A stretch of 64,000 bases of DNA from NCBI GenBank assembly GCA_051453625.1, contig JBOZIK010000001.1:188383315-188447314 (forward strand). Reading direction: 5' to 3'. The notes below the pieces were generated by a model. The model did no database searches, had not been told where the DNA came from, and worked only from the letters and a program-made list of their open reading frames with translations. A program made the translations under genes and the position numbers. This DNA is from Welwitschia mirabilis. Taxonomy: Eukaryota > Gnetophyta > Gnetopsida > Welwitschiales. Of this stretch, positions 12,540 through 26,043 are shown piece by piece. Position 1 is the stretch's first letter. Every line of letters starts with the position of its first letter.

Positions 12540-14545
12540 ATATCTTTAAATCTAATATCTAAGGACATCCTCTTTTACTATCCAACCTCTTGATATTAAA
12601 ATAATTGATTTTAAACTATCACTTATTGAACTTATTTCATATTTTCATGGTAGTCTAAGAATTATTCCTTACATCTTAATAAGTTTTAGTTTGTTCTTTC
12701 TACAATCCTTCAAAACCTAGATACATCTAATTCACTTATTTTAATAGTGTTCCCTTTCTTCCTAAAAGAAAAGGAAAAATCTTGGCTTTACACCTTAAAT
12801 TATATTTCTATTACTACTTAGGTGGAACTTATTAATTAAGACTTTATTAGAAACATTTTCCTTAGTCATAAGACCAATGCCATTAGGTGAGAAATCATGA
12901 AGTTCAAATAAAAGGATATTGAAACCTTCTTCTATAACATAAAAAGATTCAAATATCTACTTATAAAATGCCTATAATATAAATTTAAGTAAAGAAGATC
13001 ATAACTTTCTTGAATGAAGGACTTTCATCCAACTATAGGAAACTTGTAGAGATGATGTATAGAGAAATATTTTTAAACCTAAAGATTTAGAAATCTTTAT
13101 ATTTTGTTATGATTATAGCTAAACGTTTTAAAAATTATAAGAAATATAATGATCTAACAAGATCACAACAATTTTTTAGGTCCACTAGTATCTCAAAATC
13201 CCTAATAATAATTAGATCAACCTACCATTAAAAGATATTTCTAAGAAAATTAAGGCTCTTTATATAAATCTCAACTTTTAACTCCACATATTCATTACAA
13301 CATTTATTTTGTGGATACTCATGAAACCTTATGTTATCCATCCATTTCCATGTCCCGAGGTGTAGTGAAAGAACAAGTCAATACTTTAAGATAACACTGG
13401 TAAAACCAAAGAGTAAATACTCACTATTTCATTAGCTACAACCCTATATGGAAGAGTTACTTAAACTTCTTATGAAAATAAGATAACCCTAGCGAAGCCT
13501 CAACTAGTCAATCCAATAGTTCAAATACTTCTTTAACTTTCATCTCTTTAATGGCTATAGTTTATAGGTTCATGGAGTCTCAACATCACTTTAATATCTT
13601 ATAATAATAATTCAACTAGCAAACCTCTTCCACATTTCAAATGTTAGAGCTAGAAATACAACTAAGTCAAACCACTACACATATTCTTACATCACTTAAC
13701 TAACATAATAAGGATAAGATTTTTGCTATATATGAGCCTAATCCTAGTAGTTAAAAATTGATATAAGATGTACAAATTACAAAAATAAAGGTCATACATT
13801 TGAGAAGTAGAAAATAAATCAATAAATAGATAAAGAAGAAACAACCCTAAGAAAAAGAAGAAGTAGAAGAAAATGAGTCTAAAAATAAGGAAAAAGAAAT
13901 AAAGAAGAAATATGAAGTAGAAGTTATTCCAACTTATAAATAACTTCTAACATTTCCTCAACAACTAAGAAAAATAAATTAATTAAGAACTGATAAGAAG
14001 CACTAGAAAGTTTCAAGGAAGTGAATTAGAAGCCATTAAATAAGTATCTTCTTACGCTAAATTATTAAAAGATCTATGCATTATCAAAATAAAAATAAAT
14101 GTGAAAAGTAAATATTTCATTGCTTAACAAAATAATCCCTAATTGAAAACCAAATCATTCCAAAATATAACAAAGCTTATTAGATCTTAAAGGTAGTGTT
14201 AATATTTTACCTTATAGTATCCACAAGGAACTTGATTTAAATGATCTTAAAAATACCAAACTTCAATTTGCTTTAAAATGATGCTTTGGCATATTGAGGA
14301 TGTGATTGTCTAAGTAGAAAATTACTATTATTTTGTGAACTTTATAGTTTTGGAAATTGAAAAACTTAAAATTCATATCATTTCTATCATCTTAGTAAGA
14401 TTTTATTACCTCTTCTAATGTTCTTATTAATTATATAAATGTTCTTATAAATATTTCACTTATTAATGTCACTATTGATTTGAATATCTTTAATATTAAA
14501 AATCAACCTAATGATTTAGAATGAGTAGAGTTTATTGAAAGCCTT
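12540..14545 (+). pseudogene. Decayed gag-protease of the Athila-like element
   Basis: Plus-strand translation, moving between frames, recovers the Athila/Tat gag-pol start in order. The retrotransposon Gag core spans about 12600-13110 and includes 'NEGLSSNYRKLVEMM' near 13015. A lysine/glutamate-rich linker follows around 13780-13920, then the hallmark 'TFPQQLRK' near 13950 and 'YAKLLKDLCIIK' near 14055. The aspartic protease segment runs about 14200-14545, with 'LPYSIHKELDLNDLK' followed by 'HIEDVIV' and 'FVNFIVLEIE', and ends in a segment like 'INVTIDLNIFNI'. Multiple stops and frameshifts show it is dead. Gag would build particles and the protease would cleave the polyprotein. Family assignment is by motif order and I consider it secure. 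Confidence 0.72.
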
Positions 14546-17500
14546 AATGATCTTGATTCTCCTTCTTATGATAAAAAATATTTTCCCTCTTTTTCTATCC
14601 TATATTGATTATGATTTACATATTAATTATAAAAACAATTCTTTTTTTGATATGAACTTATCTCTTAAGGATTTAAGATATATCTATGATGATGATGATC
14701 CTTCTCATTCTTTTATTTCTAATTCATGTATGTCTTTATCTAGGAAAAATGTTTTGTAAGAATTGTGATTAAGTAAGAGAAAGGAATAGGATGATCCTCT
14801 AATGACCTAATATGTTGAATCATAATGGGTATTCTCTTTACAACTGTCTTATATTTTTTCAACTCATGTGTGGAGTATTGTCATGAAAACATTTCTAGGC
14901 TTGGTTTGTTACTTGATCATTCATCTTATTCTTTTAATTATAAAAACCATAATCCTTCAAAATTTTCTTTCTCATTCATAAATGAACACATTTCTTATGA
15001 GCTTAACTTGATTTTGTCAAATTCATTTAAATTGGAGTTATCTACTCTAGCCTTAGGATGCTTGATTCAATCTATTACAAACTAAAATATGTTCATAGAT
15101 TCTCGTTTCATAGAAAATGTTAGCCATAATAATTCAACTTATTTACATTTTAGTGATTTTAACTTATATAAATAACCTCCATATGAGCCTTTATTTCATT
15201 TATTCCTTTCATCATCATATGAGTTCATAATACCTAATAATCCTTGTTAATGATCTTTTATTTAATCCATGAATAAAGAGGTCTTTCACCTTTTTAAAGC
15301 ATAGTTGAGATCTTTTAGGTTTTTTCTTTTTCATTAGCCATTCCTTTGAATTTTTGAGTTATTTTCTAAGTCTTGCACGCATTTAGAGATCTCCAATTTA
15401 AAATCAAGAAAAAAAGTGAATTTTATTCTTTCATAATATTTCTCTATTTTAAAGCATTTATGGGGATGAGATCATTTCTCTATTTGACTAATGAGCCAAT
15501 TATCTTTTTCATATGCTATGCACACAAAAAGAAATATAATAAATGAGACTAAAGCAAATAAAAAAGAAAAAGTCCTAAATCTCTTTTATCATGTCTTAGT
15601 TATAATCATTTCTACTGAGTTTAGTTAATTAAATTAGGGCTAGGAATTCCTATTAGTAATGTAACTCTTATGATTCATTTATCATACTTTCATATACATT
15701 AAGGTTATAGACACATGCTAGTAATATAACATTGAATCCTTTTTGTACAACATGTTAAATCCATTAGAAGGAAATATCATAATACTAAACACTCAATATG
15801 ATCAATTGACTAAAATTTGATTACCCATGGAAAAGGAAGAAAAAATGAATCAAACTAAGGTGGGATTGGAGAAATATTGTGTTTTTTTATGTTACCAAAT
15901 TGAAATTGAGATCCTTTATCTAATTGTGAATTTGAAAGGATTTACTAATTAATAATCTTCTTTGTCTTGCTAAAGGATCCACCAAAAATTATGTAAGTAT
16001 ATAAGACCATTAGCTCTAACTCATCATGTCTCATTTATTTATAGGATGCATAGTATGGTTTATCATTTTATCCATCCATTTCATCTTTGTAACATTATTT
16101 TCATCATTCATATTAAGCCATATTCCTTTGTTTTTTCTTCTATGAAAAAACATACTAAGAAACACATTGTGTTTTCTATATTTTAATCTCTCTATTTATG
16201 TTTAGATCCAAGCTAAATTTGATATGAATCATTGATAAAATATAGTCATCTAATGGTGAAAGTTTCACTTAATTTCTATAAAAACTTATGAATTTTGATC
16301 ATACACATTAATTACTCATAGTTTTTGTGATCTTTACATTACTATAGTTCTCATCACATTTGCCTAATTTACATATCTAAATTCTGCTCAAGTTATCATC
16401 TATCCTTACTAGCCCCATTGTTTGTCTTTCATTCTATGTATTCAAATTCTTCTTGTGGCATTATTTCAGCATCCTATTATTTATCAATGCATTGATGGAT
16501 TATTACTAAATCTAAAATTTGTCTATTTTCTTTAGAATCCATATTTTACCTTTCTAACATTTTCCTTCATCTTTTTGTTTTTTTAAATTTCTATTTTATT
16601 TTTCTTTTTTTATTTTATCATTTTAGGCCATTATAAGTGGAAGTTCTAGAACCTTTTTGAAGGAGTAAAGTTTTACATCTTTCCTTGCTTTTCTTTTTTA
16701 CTCTTCTATCTTAATAAACTTCAAGAAAGAAGTCAGAACTATTGATTTAAGGAAGATGAAACTTATTAATTTTTCAAGGCTATTTTGGAGTTCTATTAGA
16801 TTTTAATAATATATGAAGATAAACCTTGGGTAATTCCTTCTTTTATTTCTTATGCTTCCTTTGTTATTTTTCTTAATGATGTATAATCACTAATAAAAGT
16901 TGAACATTTTGATAACTTATCTTATATGATTACCAAATCCCTGAGTTATTATTATTTATACATAGTGTTGAATATGCACCAAATAGAGAAGGGACCTTAT
17001 TTTACAAATACCTTTGTAAGAATTAACTAGTACTTTTTAGATTTATCATTATTTTTTTTTTACATCACATGTGACTAATTCATATAGTAGCAATCTTGAT
17101 ATAATTAGGATCATATAAGATAGTAATCCCTTTAACATGGATAAATGCCTCTTGATCATTATAGCAAAAAATATGGGTTGTAAGAATAACCCTTCCTTTC
17201 TCATTCTTAGTTTTAGACTTGATTTACAATGCTTTAGCTCATAATTTAGATTTTGAGGATGGGATAGAACCTTCATAGAAACTATAACCCTAAAATGATT
17301 ATTCAATTTAGTAAGTGTAAGGATTAATATTGAACTCGAAGGGTTTTTTATAAGATTTAAGATGAAGAAAAACATCCTCAAAGCACTTCTTCTCTTTTTC
17401 AAGATTTTTCTTCTTCCTCCTATTTATCTAGTATTGAAAGAAAGGGGATAACTCTTATCAGTGATTCCTAGCATGCACCTTCTTGTACACTTTCTTTTAA

Positions 17501-18605
17501 TACTCATTCCACTACTNNNNNNNNNNCTTATTATCATTCATTCACTACCTTAAGTAACATCTTCTTGGAGGAAGTCCCTAAATCTCAAAGGACTGGGATT
17601 GAAAGGCTATGGAAAAAAGTAAAACAAAATTACTAAAAAATGAAAGGAGATATCAAAAAAAACAAGAAGAGATGAATTAAAAGTTAGAAAGATTTGCTTC
17701 TTATAGAAGATCCATGAGCTAAATTTTTCTTTCTTTTTCTCTTTTTTACCCTTGTTCATTTACACGTTTTAGTTTTTGTAGCTACATTGTTATAATGACT
17801 TTTGTACTTAATGAAATATCAACATCAATCCATTATTCTATCAATTTGGTTTCTATTTTGAGTTAATAATTAAGTATAAACACTTTAATTTAGTTTTATA
17901 ACTCTAAAATATAATGTTCAAGATGTAATTCTTAATAAAGCTGGCATGTTGACTTTTCCTAACCAGCACCATTGCCTTATCCTACATAGACTAAACCTTA
18001 TTTAACTGAGATAGTAAATGCTTCATTTCTAGTTTTTTCAACATTTTAATGTTTATTAAAACTTCATAGAAACTATCTAATATAGACTCATCACCCATTT
18101 CTTCATTTCCAAAACATCATACTTTATCTCTCATGTATCATCTTTTTAGTCATTATTTTGATTATTTGTGTAGCATACATCTTATATTTATTTATTTAGG
18201 GTATTATAATAAAAGAGTCATTTTAATTTTTATTCTTTAATTTGCATTACTTTTATATCATATTTTGTAGTTTAGTCATGAATTTCATATTTTATTTTTT
18301 AGCATTTTTTCTTTCTAGTGCATTTTAAACTACATTAGAACATGAATAATTCATTTGTTATTGCGTTTACTTTTATTTTTTCATATCTTTAAAACCTTGA
18401 GGATAAAGTTTACCTTTAGTTGAAAGAATTGACATTTGCACTTAAGTACCTATATTTCAAGATTTATCCTTTTTCTTAAGTGTAATTTAAGATTATGTTA
18501 GCTAAATTGTTTCAAAATCCCTTAAATTTTTTATACTTAATTTATTTGATTTGTAGTTTTTACCATGTTAGATAGTATTTTGACATACCTTTTTGCTAAG
18601 GGACT
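14546..18605 (+). other. Internal region of the Athila-like element without recognised domains
   Basis: Only short open stretches occur (for example 14535-14759 and 14825-15085 on plus). They encode hydrophobic or Asp/Asn-rich peptides and match nothing I recognise. I looked for RT (LPRID, YxDD), RNase H and integrase (HHCC, DDE) on both strands and saw none. It may be env-like or spacer sequence, or a region replaced after deletion of pol. Confidence 0.45.
17517..17526. other. Assembly gap (10 N)
   Basis: Run of ten N inside the Athila-like element. Confidence 0.98.
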
Positions 18606-18627
18606 AGAAAAAGATTTGTTAGGGATA
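18606..18627 (+). other. Decayed polypurine tract before 3' LTR
   Basis: The stretch 'GAAAAAGATTTGTTAGGGATA' directly precedes TGATAATATG. It follows 'GCTAAGGGACTAG', a phrase typical of the 3' end of Athila/Tat elements just before the LTR. This fixes the element's plus orientation. Confidence 0.55.
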
Positions 18628-19934
18628 TGATAATATGTAAAAAACATTTACATCAAGGAGTTTAGGCATTGTTAGAATTATTAATTGATCATCATGATGA
18701 TTTTATGTATTTACTATATTTAAGATCATGGAAATCCATTTTTACTAATAATATTTTTTAAAAATATTATTTTATAGGATATTTTCATCATCTAGAATGC
18801 TATGGTAGATGATAGAGGTATCCTAAGCATTATTGTTAGTGATGTCAATTCTAGAATTGACGATGCAGGTTATTATGATTAGAATGGATTCATACTTACA
18901 TTTTTGGGCTTTCTCAATGTAAGAAATTCATTCTAAGCATTTTCAAAAATAAAATATGAATGAGGATTATTTTATAATAATAAAACCTCAAAATTAGACC
19001 CATAACTAAGGACAACCCCATACACTTTTGGCATTTTAAAGCATAATTCCATTAGAACTTTGAAAATATAATTGTAAAACATAATTATAGCTTATAAATA
19101 CCTTAACTTACTTCCCTTAAAAGACATAATATTATTATCATATTATATACAAGATTGGAGCTTTAGTCATGAGTTCTTTCTAAGCCTCCTATAGTAATGG
19201 GAGAGCTATTAAGCTAGCATAATGCTTTTTGGTTTTACATGACTACTTCCATAGATTGTATGCTTTTGCTTTTCTAATAATAAAGTGTTACATGTTCTTG
19301 ATGAATTATATTGATATCAAATTTTAATGGATCTCATACTTATTATGCTTAGGATTGAATAAGACATGTTATTACTTTAATTTTTTTTATGATTCTCTTG
19401 TTTATTCTAGCTTGCATAGCTTGAATATTTATTTGATAAATCTTGGGAGACTTTTATTTTCCAAGCTTATTTTGTTATTGATGTAAAGGCTAAATGTCTT
19501 GGATACATTTCTTTCATGTCATTGATGGATGAGAGTATGTCATTATACTTAAGCTATAACTACATAAATCCTCATATCTATGATGGATGAGATTATGCTG
19601 CTATGCTTGAATTGAAAGAAAAAGCTACATGAATTTACTTTAATGTATATGATTTTATATAAAGTTATTATGCTAGTTTGAATGGTATACCTCATTCTTA
19701 GTTTTTCTATATAGCTCAATCTCTTATAATCATTATCATAGTGATTTCTTTATTGATACCTCTTATTAACTATCCTTGTGAAAAAAATGACACTAGGGCT
19801 ATACTATAAATAGAATCCCTAGTATTAATGGTAAAACTTGGATTTAGTCATATAAGATTTATATCCCTAGGACATTCTTGCTATTTACAATATCTTAACA
19901 ATAGATAAAGCATAGCCAGATTTCACAATAAATA
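18628..19934 (+). repeat. 3' LTR of the Athila-like element
   Basis: Partner of 10218-11510. It starts TGATAATATG after the polypurine tract and ends at the decayed equivalent of the 5' LTR end. Confidence 0.72.
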
Positions 19935-22900
19935 CCTATTCCTTTTTCCACTAATCTACTTATGGCTAATTATTCATGAGAGTATAATGAACTAGATTTA
20001 AACTAGATACGAATCAAGCATTATTCTTTCATAGGGATATATATGTAGTTAATAAAAGTAACATAATTAATCTTACTTGCAATAAAAAAAAAACAAAATA
20101 AAAACCAAAATTTAAGACTTTTAATGTGATCTTTGATTAACATCATAAGGAAATAAATGTTCTTTAAAGGTCTAGGTGATTTATCCAATACTTACCTTCA
20201 TTAAATGACTCTTGCATTCTTGAAAAATAGGTCAAATCATAAAGTAAATAAGGCCCAAATGTAAAGGTATAATCTCATCAACCACATGAGTGTTGATAAA
20301 TTATTCAATCCCCTTGATTCTTCATAATACTCTATAAGCATGGGAATTCTAAATAAATGCATAAGACCCATCAAACAATAGTAACTAGAAAATCACAGAA
20401 GTAATCTCAAACAACTTACTCAATAATGAAATAACCTAATAAGTAAGTAGTTTCATCTAAGAATTGCTACTATTAGATTAATGTGCATTAATAATAAAAG
20501 AATGAAAGCTACTTAAGGACTAGCCTCACTAAAAGATTATTAATATCAAATTAACATGCTTTAACAATTAAAGAATGAAAGATAATCTTATATTAAAACT
20601 CAAAATATACATTACATTAATGGAAAAAGATAAAGTTACAAGGATGTCTTAATGAGATTTGGAGCAATCCATCCTTAAGGAATCTTCTTATAATGTCATA
20701 ATTTTCTAATACTCCAAGTCTTCCTACCACATTTTACCAATTAAAAGATCCATTACAATGAGAATTTAAGGTCATTTTATAGATGAGTGAAGCCTTGAAG
20801 ATATTTTTCATGATGTATTAGATGGGTGGTTATATAAGGAGGATTACATTAGGATGGTCACTTAAGGATGAAGTTATAAATTTTGACATGTAGCTACAAA
20901 GAAGGATTGTTTATTTTCTAATATAAGAAAGGAGACGACATGTCCCTTGAATGATGATGAGGATATCAATAAATACCATGTCATGTTTCTTCTACATAGC
21001 CATCTTAAGATTTATTTTGAACCAACTTATCGGTTAGTCCATAGGTGTAAAATGATGAACTTCCTAAATAGGTGTAGGATAAGACTAGTGGTCTTCGTGG
21101 TCCTAGATAGTAACACTATTGTTTTGTTCTTTAATGTTTTATGTTTATGCATTGTACTTATAAAGGTAGCAATAAATCTAGTTATGTTAGGAAAAAGTTC
21201 ATAATTTTATGAAAACTAATAACAAGGGTAAAAACATCATTTTGTGATAAAAACAATGATTCTAATGTTTCTCTCTTTACTAGATCAACTATACTTCTTT
21301 AAAATGTTAATTTTTGCATGTAAACACACTTCCTAATTAGACTTTTACTAGACTTATAGTAAAAAGTTGATAAAGGTATTATAAACAGGGAAAAATTGAC
21401 TAAAGTGAAAAATGTTAGAGCATAAAAATGATATTATGTTGAAAATTCTGCATAAAAATGATATTATGTTGAAAATTCTTAACAAATATTTGACAAATAA
21501 GGCATCAAAATAATTTTTTTTAAAATGAATTTCATACCTCATAACCAAAATTAAACTTTGTCCTCAAAGTTTATAAAGATAGAAATTTGAATATAAGGTT
21601 ATTGAGAATAAGTTAAAGCATCAAAATTTTTACATTATATAACTTTTCATACAAGGATAGAAAATGATTTTAACGTAGTATTTTAGGGAAAACCATAATT
21701 AAAAATCCTAAACTATCATGAAAAAGTATTACATTACACTTGAAAAAATTTAAAAACATTATACCAAAATACATTGAGATGCAATTTTTATCTAAATGAT
21801 CTTCTATAAAAGATTAAGTGCTCTAGCGTTTTGTTTATCTGCTTCTACTTTTATGAAATATTATTCATCTTTTTCCATAATTTGCTAATACAAATATTGT
21901 ATTTTTTTGGTACATGCTCCAAGAATATTTCACTAGATGAGGAAGAAGGGAATGGAAGAGGTAAAGGAAAAAAGGAATAAGGAGGAGGACAGGATGATTA
22001 TCTAGTAGATTACTTACCTTTTTAGTGAGTTGTTATAGGTAATATGGAGTAACATAAGGAGGAATAGGATAGAGGAGGGATCATGATGAATTTCGTCCTC
22101 TACTTGCTATTCTTATTATTATTTCTATTACTCACATAAGATCCAATTAGCATTTTGACACTTTTGGATCTAACTAATCTTATAAGATGTGATGGTCTTT
22201 ATAGAAACTCTCTCCCAACCTTCATAATCTAAGGTTTAACATAAGGTGCTATGAAGGATGTTAGATATAAAGCAAGGAAAAAGAAGGTTACTCTTGTGGC
22301 CTACATGATTTTTAAAAGTTCTAAATAATAATTTAATAATCTTAAAGGGCTTATTGTCTTAAATTATTCTAATAAGATATAAATTATTAGTAAAAGCATT
22401 TATGACGTGTGAAATAGATAACATATTACAAGTAAAAAATCTAAATAAAGCAAGCTATTTTTTATGTAAAGACTTACAAGGAAGAACACCTTCTCTATTG
22501 GGAGCATACTTTATGTTTAAGGCATAAGAATAATATGCTAAAGTTTTTGCTAGGGTAAAAGGTAGATGATCATAGCTACTTCAAAATGTTCTAAATAAAT
22601 AGTAAAAGAACTACATTAAATGCATGAATGAATTACCTAGGAGTTTTTATCATTGAATGATGCATTGTTGTAAAATTCTAGAACTTGGTTTAGGTAACAA
22701 AATGCATTCTTTATCTTTAATAGGTAGTTTTACCCTCTTGTGTTATTCTAACAGGTAGAAAGGGATAAACACCTCTAAAAATGAGCCAAAAATACCATCC
22801 TCAGCTAAGGCACCTTGTATCCCACTCATTGTTTTGGAAAACAATAAGAAAACAAAATAAAAATCAGATAGAGGAAATGGATGACAAAGTTGAAATGGTA

Positions 22901-25349
22901 GAGAAAAATTTAAACATGATATGAATAAGATATTCAGGAATAAATTTAGATGAAAGAATGAAGACAAATATGAAACCTATGAAATAAACCAAGTTCCTAG
23001 ATGTATAAAGTATAGAAGAGCATGAATAATGAAGGTTTATAGAAAATAGATGTGCAAAATGATATAAAGATGGAAAAACTAGTTAGCACAAGTAGTGATA
23101 CTAGTTTATTTACATAAGAGTGGTAGTGTAATGAGATGCAACAAGGATACAATGAGGACAATGCAATCACATCATAGGTGTAGTGCAAAAATAAGGAAAT
23201 AAGGAGGGTTTTATAGATGGAAGGATGGATGTGAACCATTAGATTATTTAGATAATTCAATGATTAAGATGAGGTTTCATTCATATTAATGAATGAATTA
23301 ACAAGTTATTTCAATAGAAATAATAACTATATTTTTATGATATATGTTTTTATGAGAAAAAATGGTTAAAATTTCAATTGTAAAAAAAGAAAAATATGAA
23401 TTTCAATGAAAGTACATCATTTACAAATTCTAAAAGATAGAATGCCTAAATTGATGGCCATATTTATTGAAAATATTTATATTTTATTTTAAATTTAAAA
23501 ATATATCATATTGCAAAATAAACTAGGAGTCTTCTAAGAAAACTTATAGGTAATAAAAAATTAGTTAAGAAAATATTCAAGTACATAATTTAAAAAAAGT
23601 AAACATAAAAGAATCTTTAAATTCCACCTAATTTATTCCTTTTTTTAAGCATTTATATCAAATCAGGAATCTAGTATTATGAAATCTTCCTTTAATAGAA
23701 TCAAGCATGTTGATGTATGAAGAAGCTAGTGTTGCATTACTAGTGAGAATATATAGCCTTGATGCAATTGAAAATTTCATAAAATAAATTGTTAAAGTTG
23801 CATTAATTGCAGGGGTTTATAGGCCTAATGTATTTACTTAAACATAATCCTTAACTAGTTAATAAATAATATGCTTTTTGGATAAAATATATTCCATTTT
23901 ATTAAATTAATCTTTTTCATATTCAATCAATTTTAATGCACATGAAGGGGTTATTAGTGCATTTTACTAATCAAGAAAAATCTTGTCCTCATAAAATTCT
24001 TTAAAAACATGAAACTTAACATAAATGTAGATTTTACCACATTTTTTAATTAGGAGACATTAAGTAAAACTAACTTAAATAAGTTAACTCAAAAAATAAA
24101 CAAAAACTTTTCTTAAAAAACTATAACTAAACCTAAATTATACCTAACTTATAATGAAAAAATTATTACTTATTATTAGTTTATCTATTAAAGACCATCA
24201 AATAGGATCATCTAATCCTAGATACTTATAGATGGATGAAAGAAGTAGGTGATTAGTAAGATTTATGAGAAAATGTCAAAGTGGAAGGAATAGGTAATGG
24301 GATTTAAGATGATGATTATTTATTCCATGCCACAGGTAATATTTAGGATTTTTGAGATAAAAAATTTTAAGGTGATGATTATATCAGTGGTAGTGCTTAG
24401 TGTCTTAAGGCAAGAAAAGATATTGAGTATAAAAGTTTTTAACATTTTTAATTTTTCAAACCTAAATCTATCTTAAAATAAAATATACTCTAAAAGAAAA
24501 AGAAAACTAATATAAGAGCATACAATAAAGATGAAAATTTTGCAAGTTATTTTTTAAGGTAATACATGCATGAAGGCTGAAGATGGTAAATGAAAATTTT
24601 CGATAATGAGTCAAGATTATGCAAAGAATTCAAAAATGAAAAAGAATCCTTATAGATGTTTAAGTGAAAATCCATAAAAATTAGAAGAAAATCAACACTT
24701 GAATAAAATTTATGCATTCAAAATTAGAAATCACCTATCCTTTAGCTTATTTTTGCTTATTTAACAACTCATGTAGGACATCATTTCGAGGTGTAGATAA
24801 AGATAAATTAGAAACCATTAAAGAACATAAATAAGAATTAAGAAAAGTATTATAAAATGATTTCAAAGATAAAGAGAGTTTATCTTCATCATTAAGACTT
24901 AGGTCTTTCTTTAAAGATAAAGATAAAGACAAAATGGTTGGTTCATGAAGTTATTAATAAAAAGATGAGGATTTCTCATAAGGTGGATTATGTATGGAAT
25001 ATTTTCTAATGTTCTCCTCTTCAATAAAGTTGCTAGGGAATTATTCCTTATGTGTTTGTATAAGGAATAATGGTTGTAATTCAATATTTCCCTCATTGTT
25101 GTCACTTATTAGATCATACTCTATTCTATATTTCTTTAATTTTTAGTTTTTCTTGAATTGTTGCTCACTCTCTACTGATTACTCATCATTTGAGGTATTG
25201 AATCCTACTTCAAAGTATAACCTCTTTACACATAATCATTTACTCTCCAATGGATTTTAAAACTTAAGATCTTCTTGGATTTTCCATAGTTTTCTTCATG
25301 GATTTATTCCTCATTCTTAGAGGTTAAGGCTCGAGTATCCTCATTTTAT
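19935..25349. other. Unassigned AT-rich sequence, about 5.4 kb
   Basis: No gene or known element was recognised. The frames at 20947-21204, 22743-22967, 22997-23260 and 24747-25105 are short, compositionally biased and without known motifs. A purine-rich patch lies at 21940-22080. The right end (about 25350) is where homology to copia-A3 begins abruptly, so a rearrangement breakpoint is likely there. Confidence 0.4.
21420..21479. repeat. Perfect 30-bp tandem duplication, two copies
   Basis: The unit at 21420-21449 (starting GCATAAAAATGATATTATG) is repeated without a mismatch at 21450-21479. In a window this decayed, perfect identity implies a recent slippage event. Confidence 0.95.
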
Positions 25350-26043
25350 CTATGATGTCTATAAATCGTAAGACATATCACCTAAAGACATTTATAAGAC
25401 TAAAGATGTCTACAATGAAAGTTCCAAATTTTTCAAAAATATCTACAACTATTATAAATATAATAATAACATTTTAAAGAAAATGAATATCACACACATA
25501 ATTTAACTTTAACTACATCTGACTAATACTTTTAACTCATAAGACAATGAAAAGTGGAGTTGAGAATTTAAAAGATATTATCTTTTTACTTACCTAATTG
25601 GGCAAGGCCCAATCTTCAAGTTCTTTCATTACTCTATATATCTTTTAGAACCTTTAGAATTTTTTATCACATCACTAGGTAGATCAATGATATCTTAAAT
25701 TAGGATGCCTTTGTTTAGCATTTCATGCTATGTTATATCCTTTTTAAATTATTTATGGATTTGAATGTCTTCTATCCTTGATGATCCTCTTATCATTTCC
25801 TTTTTAATTATGTTCTTCATTTTATGACTAGGCTCTACTTTTCTTGTTTTTCTTAATAGATACTTAAATTCATTGTTGGAAGTATCTTGTAAGGTAGTTT
25901 ATACTACAAGTACTAGTTTTTCTCTGGCACCTAAACATTTCTTGATTGATCTTATACAAAATAATTTATCATTCTATTATGCCTCTTAGCATTATTAGTA
26001 TAATACCTATTTTTAAATTTCATTAGACATCTATATTAATAAT
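25350..26043 (-). mobile_element. copia-A2, left fragment
   Basis: Homologous to 55500-56005 of copia-A3 and 4020-4570 of copia-A1. It contains GATGTC/GACATC motifs (25350-25430) and, on the minus strand, the charged N-terminal part of the extra ORF (around 25820-25960, with 'NEFKYLLRKTRKVEPSH'). It is interrupted after 26043 by the Sirevirus-like element and resumes at 34129. Copia-A2 is cut off at about 25350, so its 3' half and 3' LTR are missing. Confidence 0.65.

Larger units (their letters stand above)
10218..19934 (+). mobile_element. Athila/Tat-like Ty3/gypsy element, non-autonomous remnant
   Basis: Two diverged LTRs (10218-11510 and 18628-19934) flank 7.1 kb on the plus strand. A decayed tRNA-Asp-type primer site follows the 5' LTR, and a polypurine-type end of the Athila/Tat style, including 'GCTAAGGGACTAG', precedes the 3' LTR. 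Gag and protease remnants (12540-14545) match the Athila/Tat order and motifs. RT, RNase H and integrase were not found in the remaining 4 kb, so the element is internally deleted or of the large non-autonomous type. No convincing target-site duplication is visible at the chosen ends (TAACA versus CCTAT), so the exact termini are uncertain. Confidence 0.75.

Noticed and set aside
17049-17402. 117-codon minus-strand frame
   Set aside because: Hydrophobic and low in complexity, with no recognisable motif, and antisense to the Athila-like element. It lies in a region with no homology support.
10213-19939. Target-site duplication for the Athila-like element
   Set aside because: The five bases beside the chosen ends differ (TAACA, CCTAT). 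Shifting the ends gave no convincing match, so no TSD is claimed.
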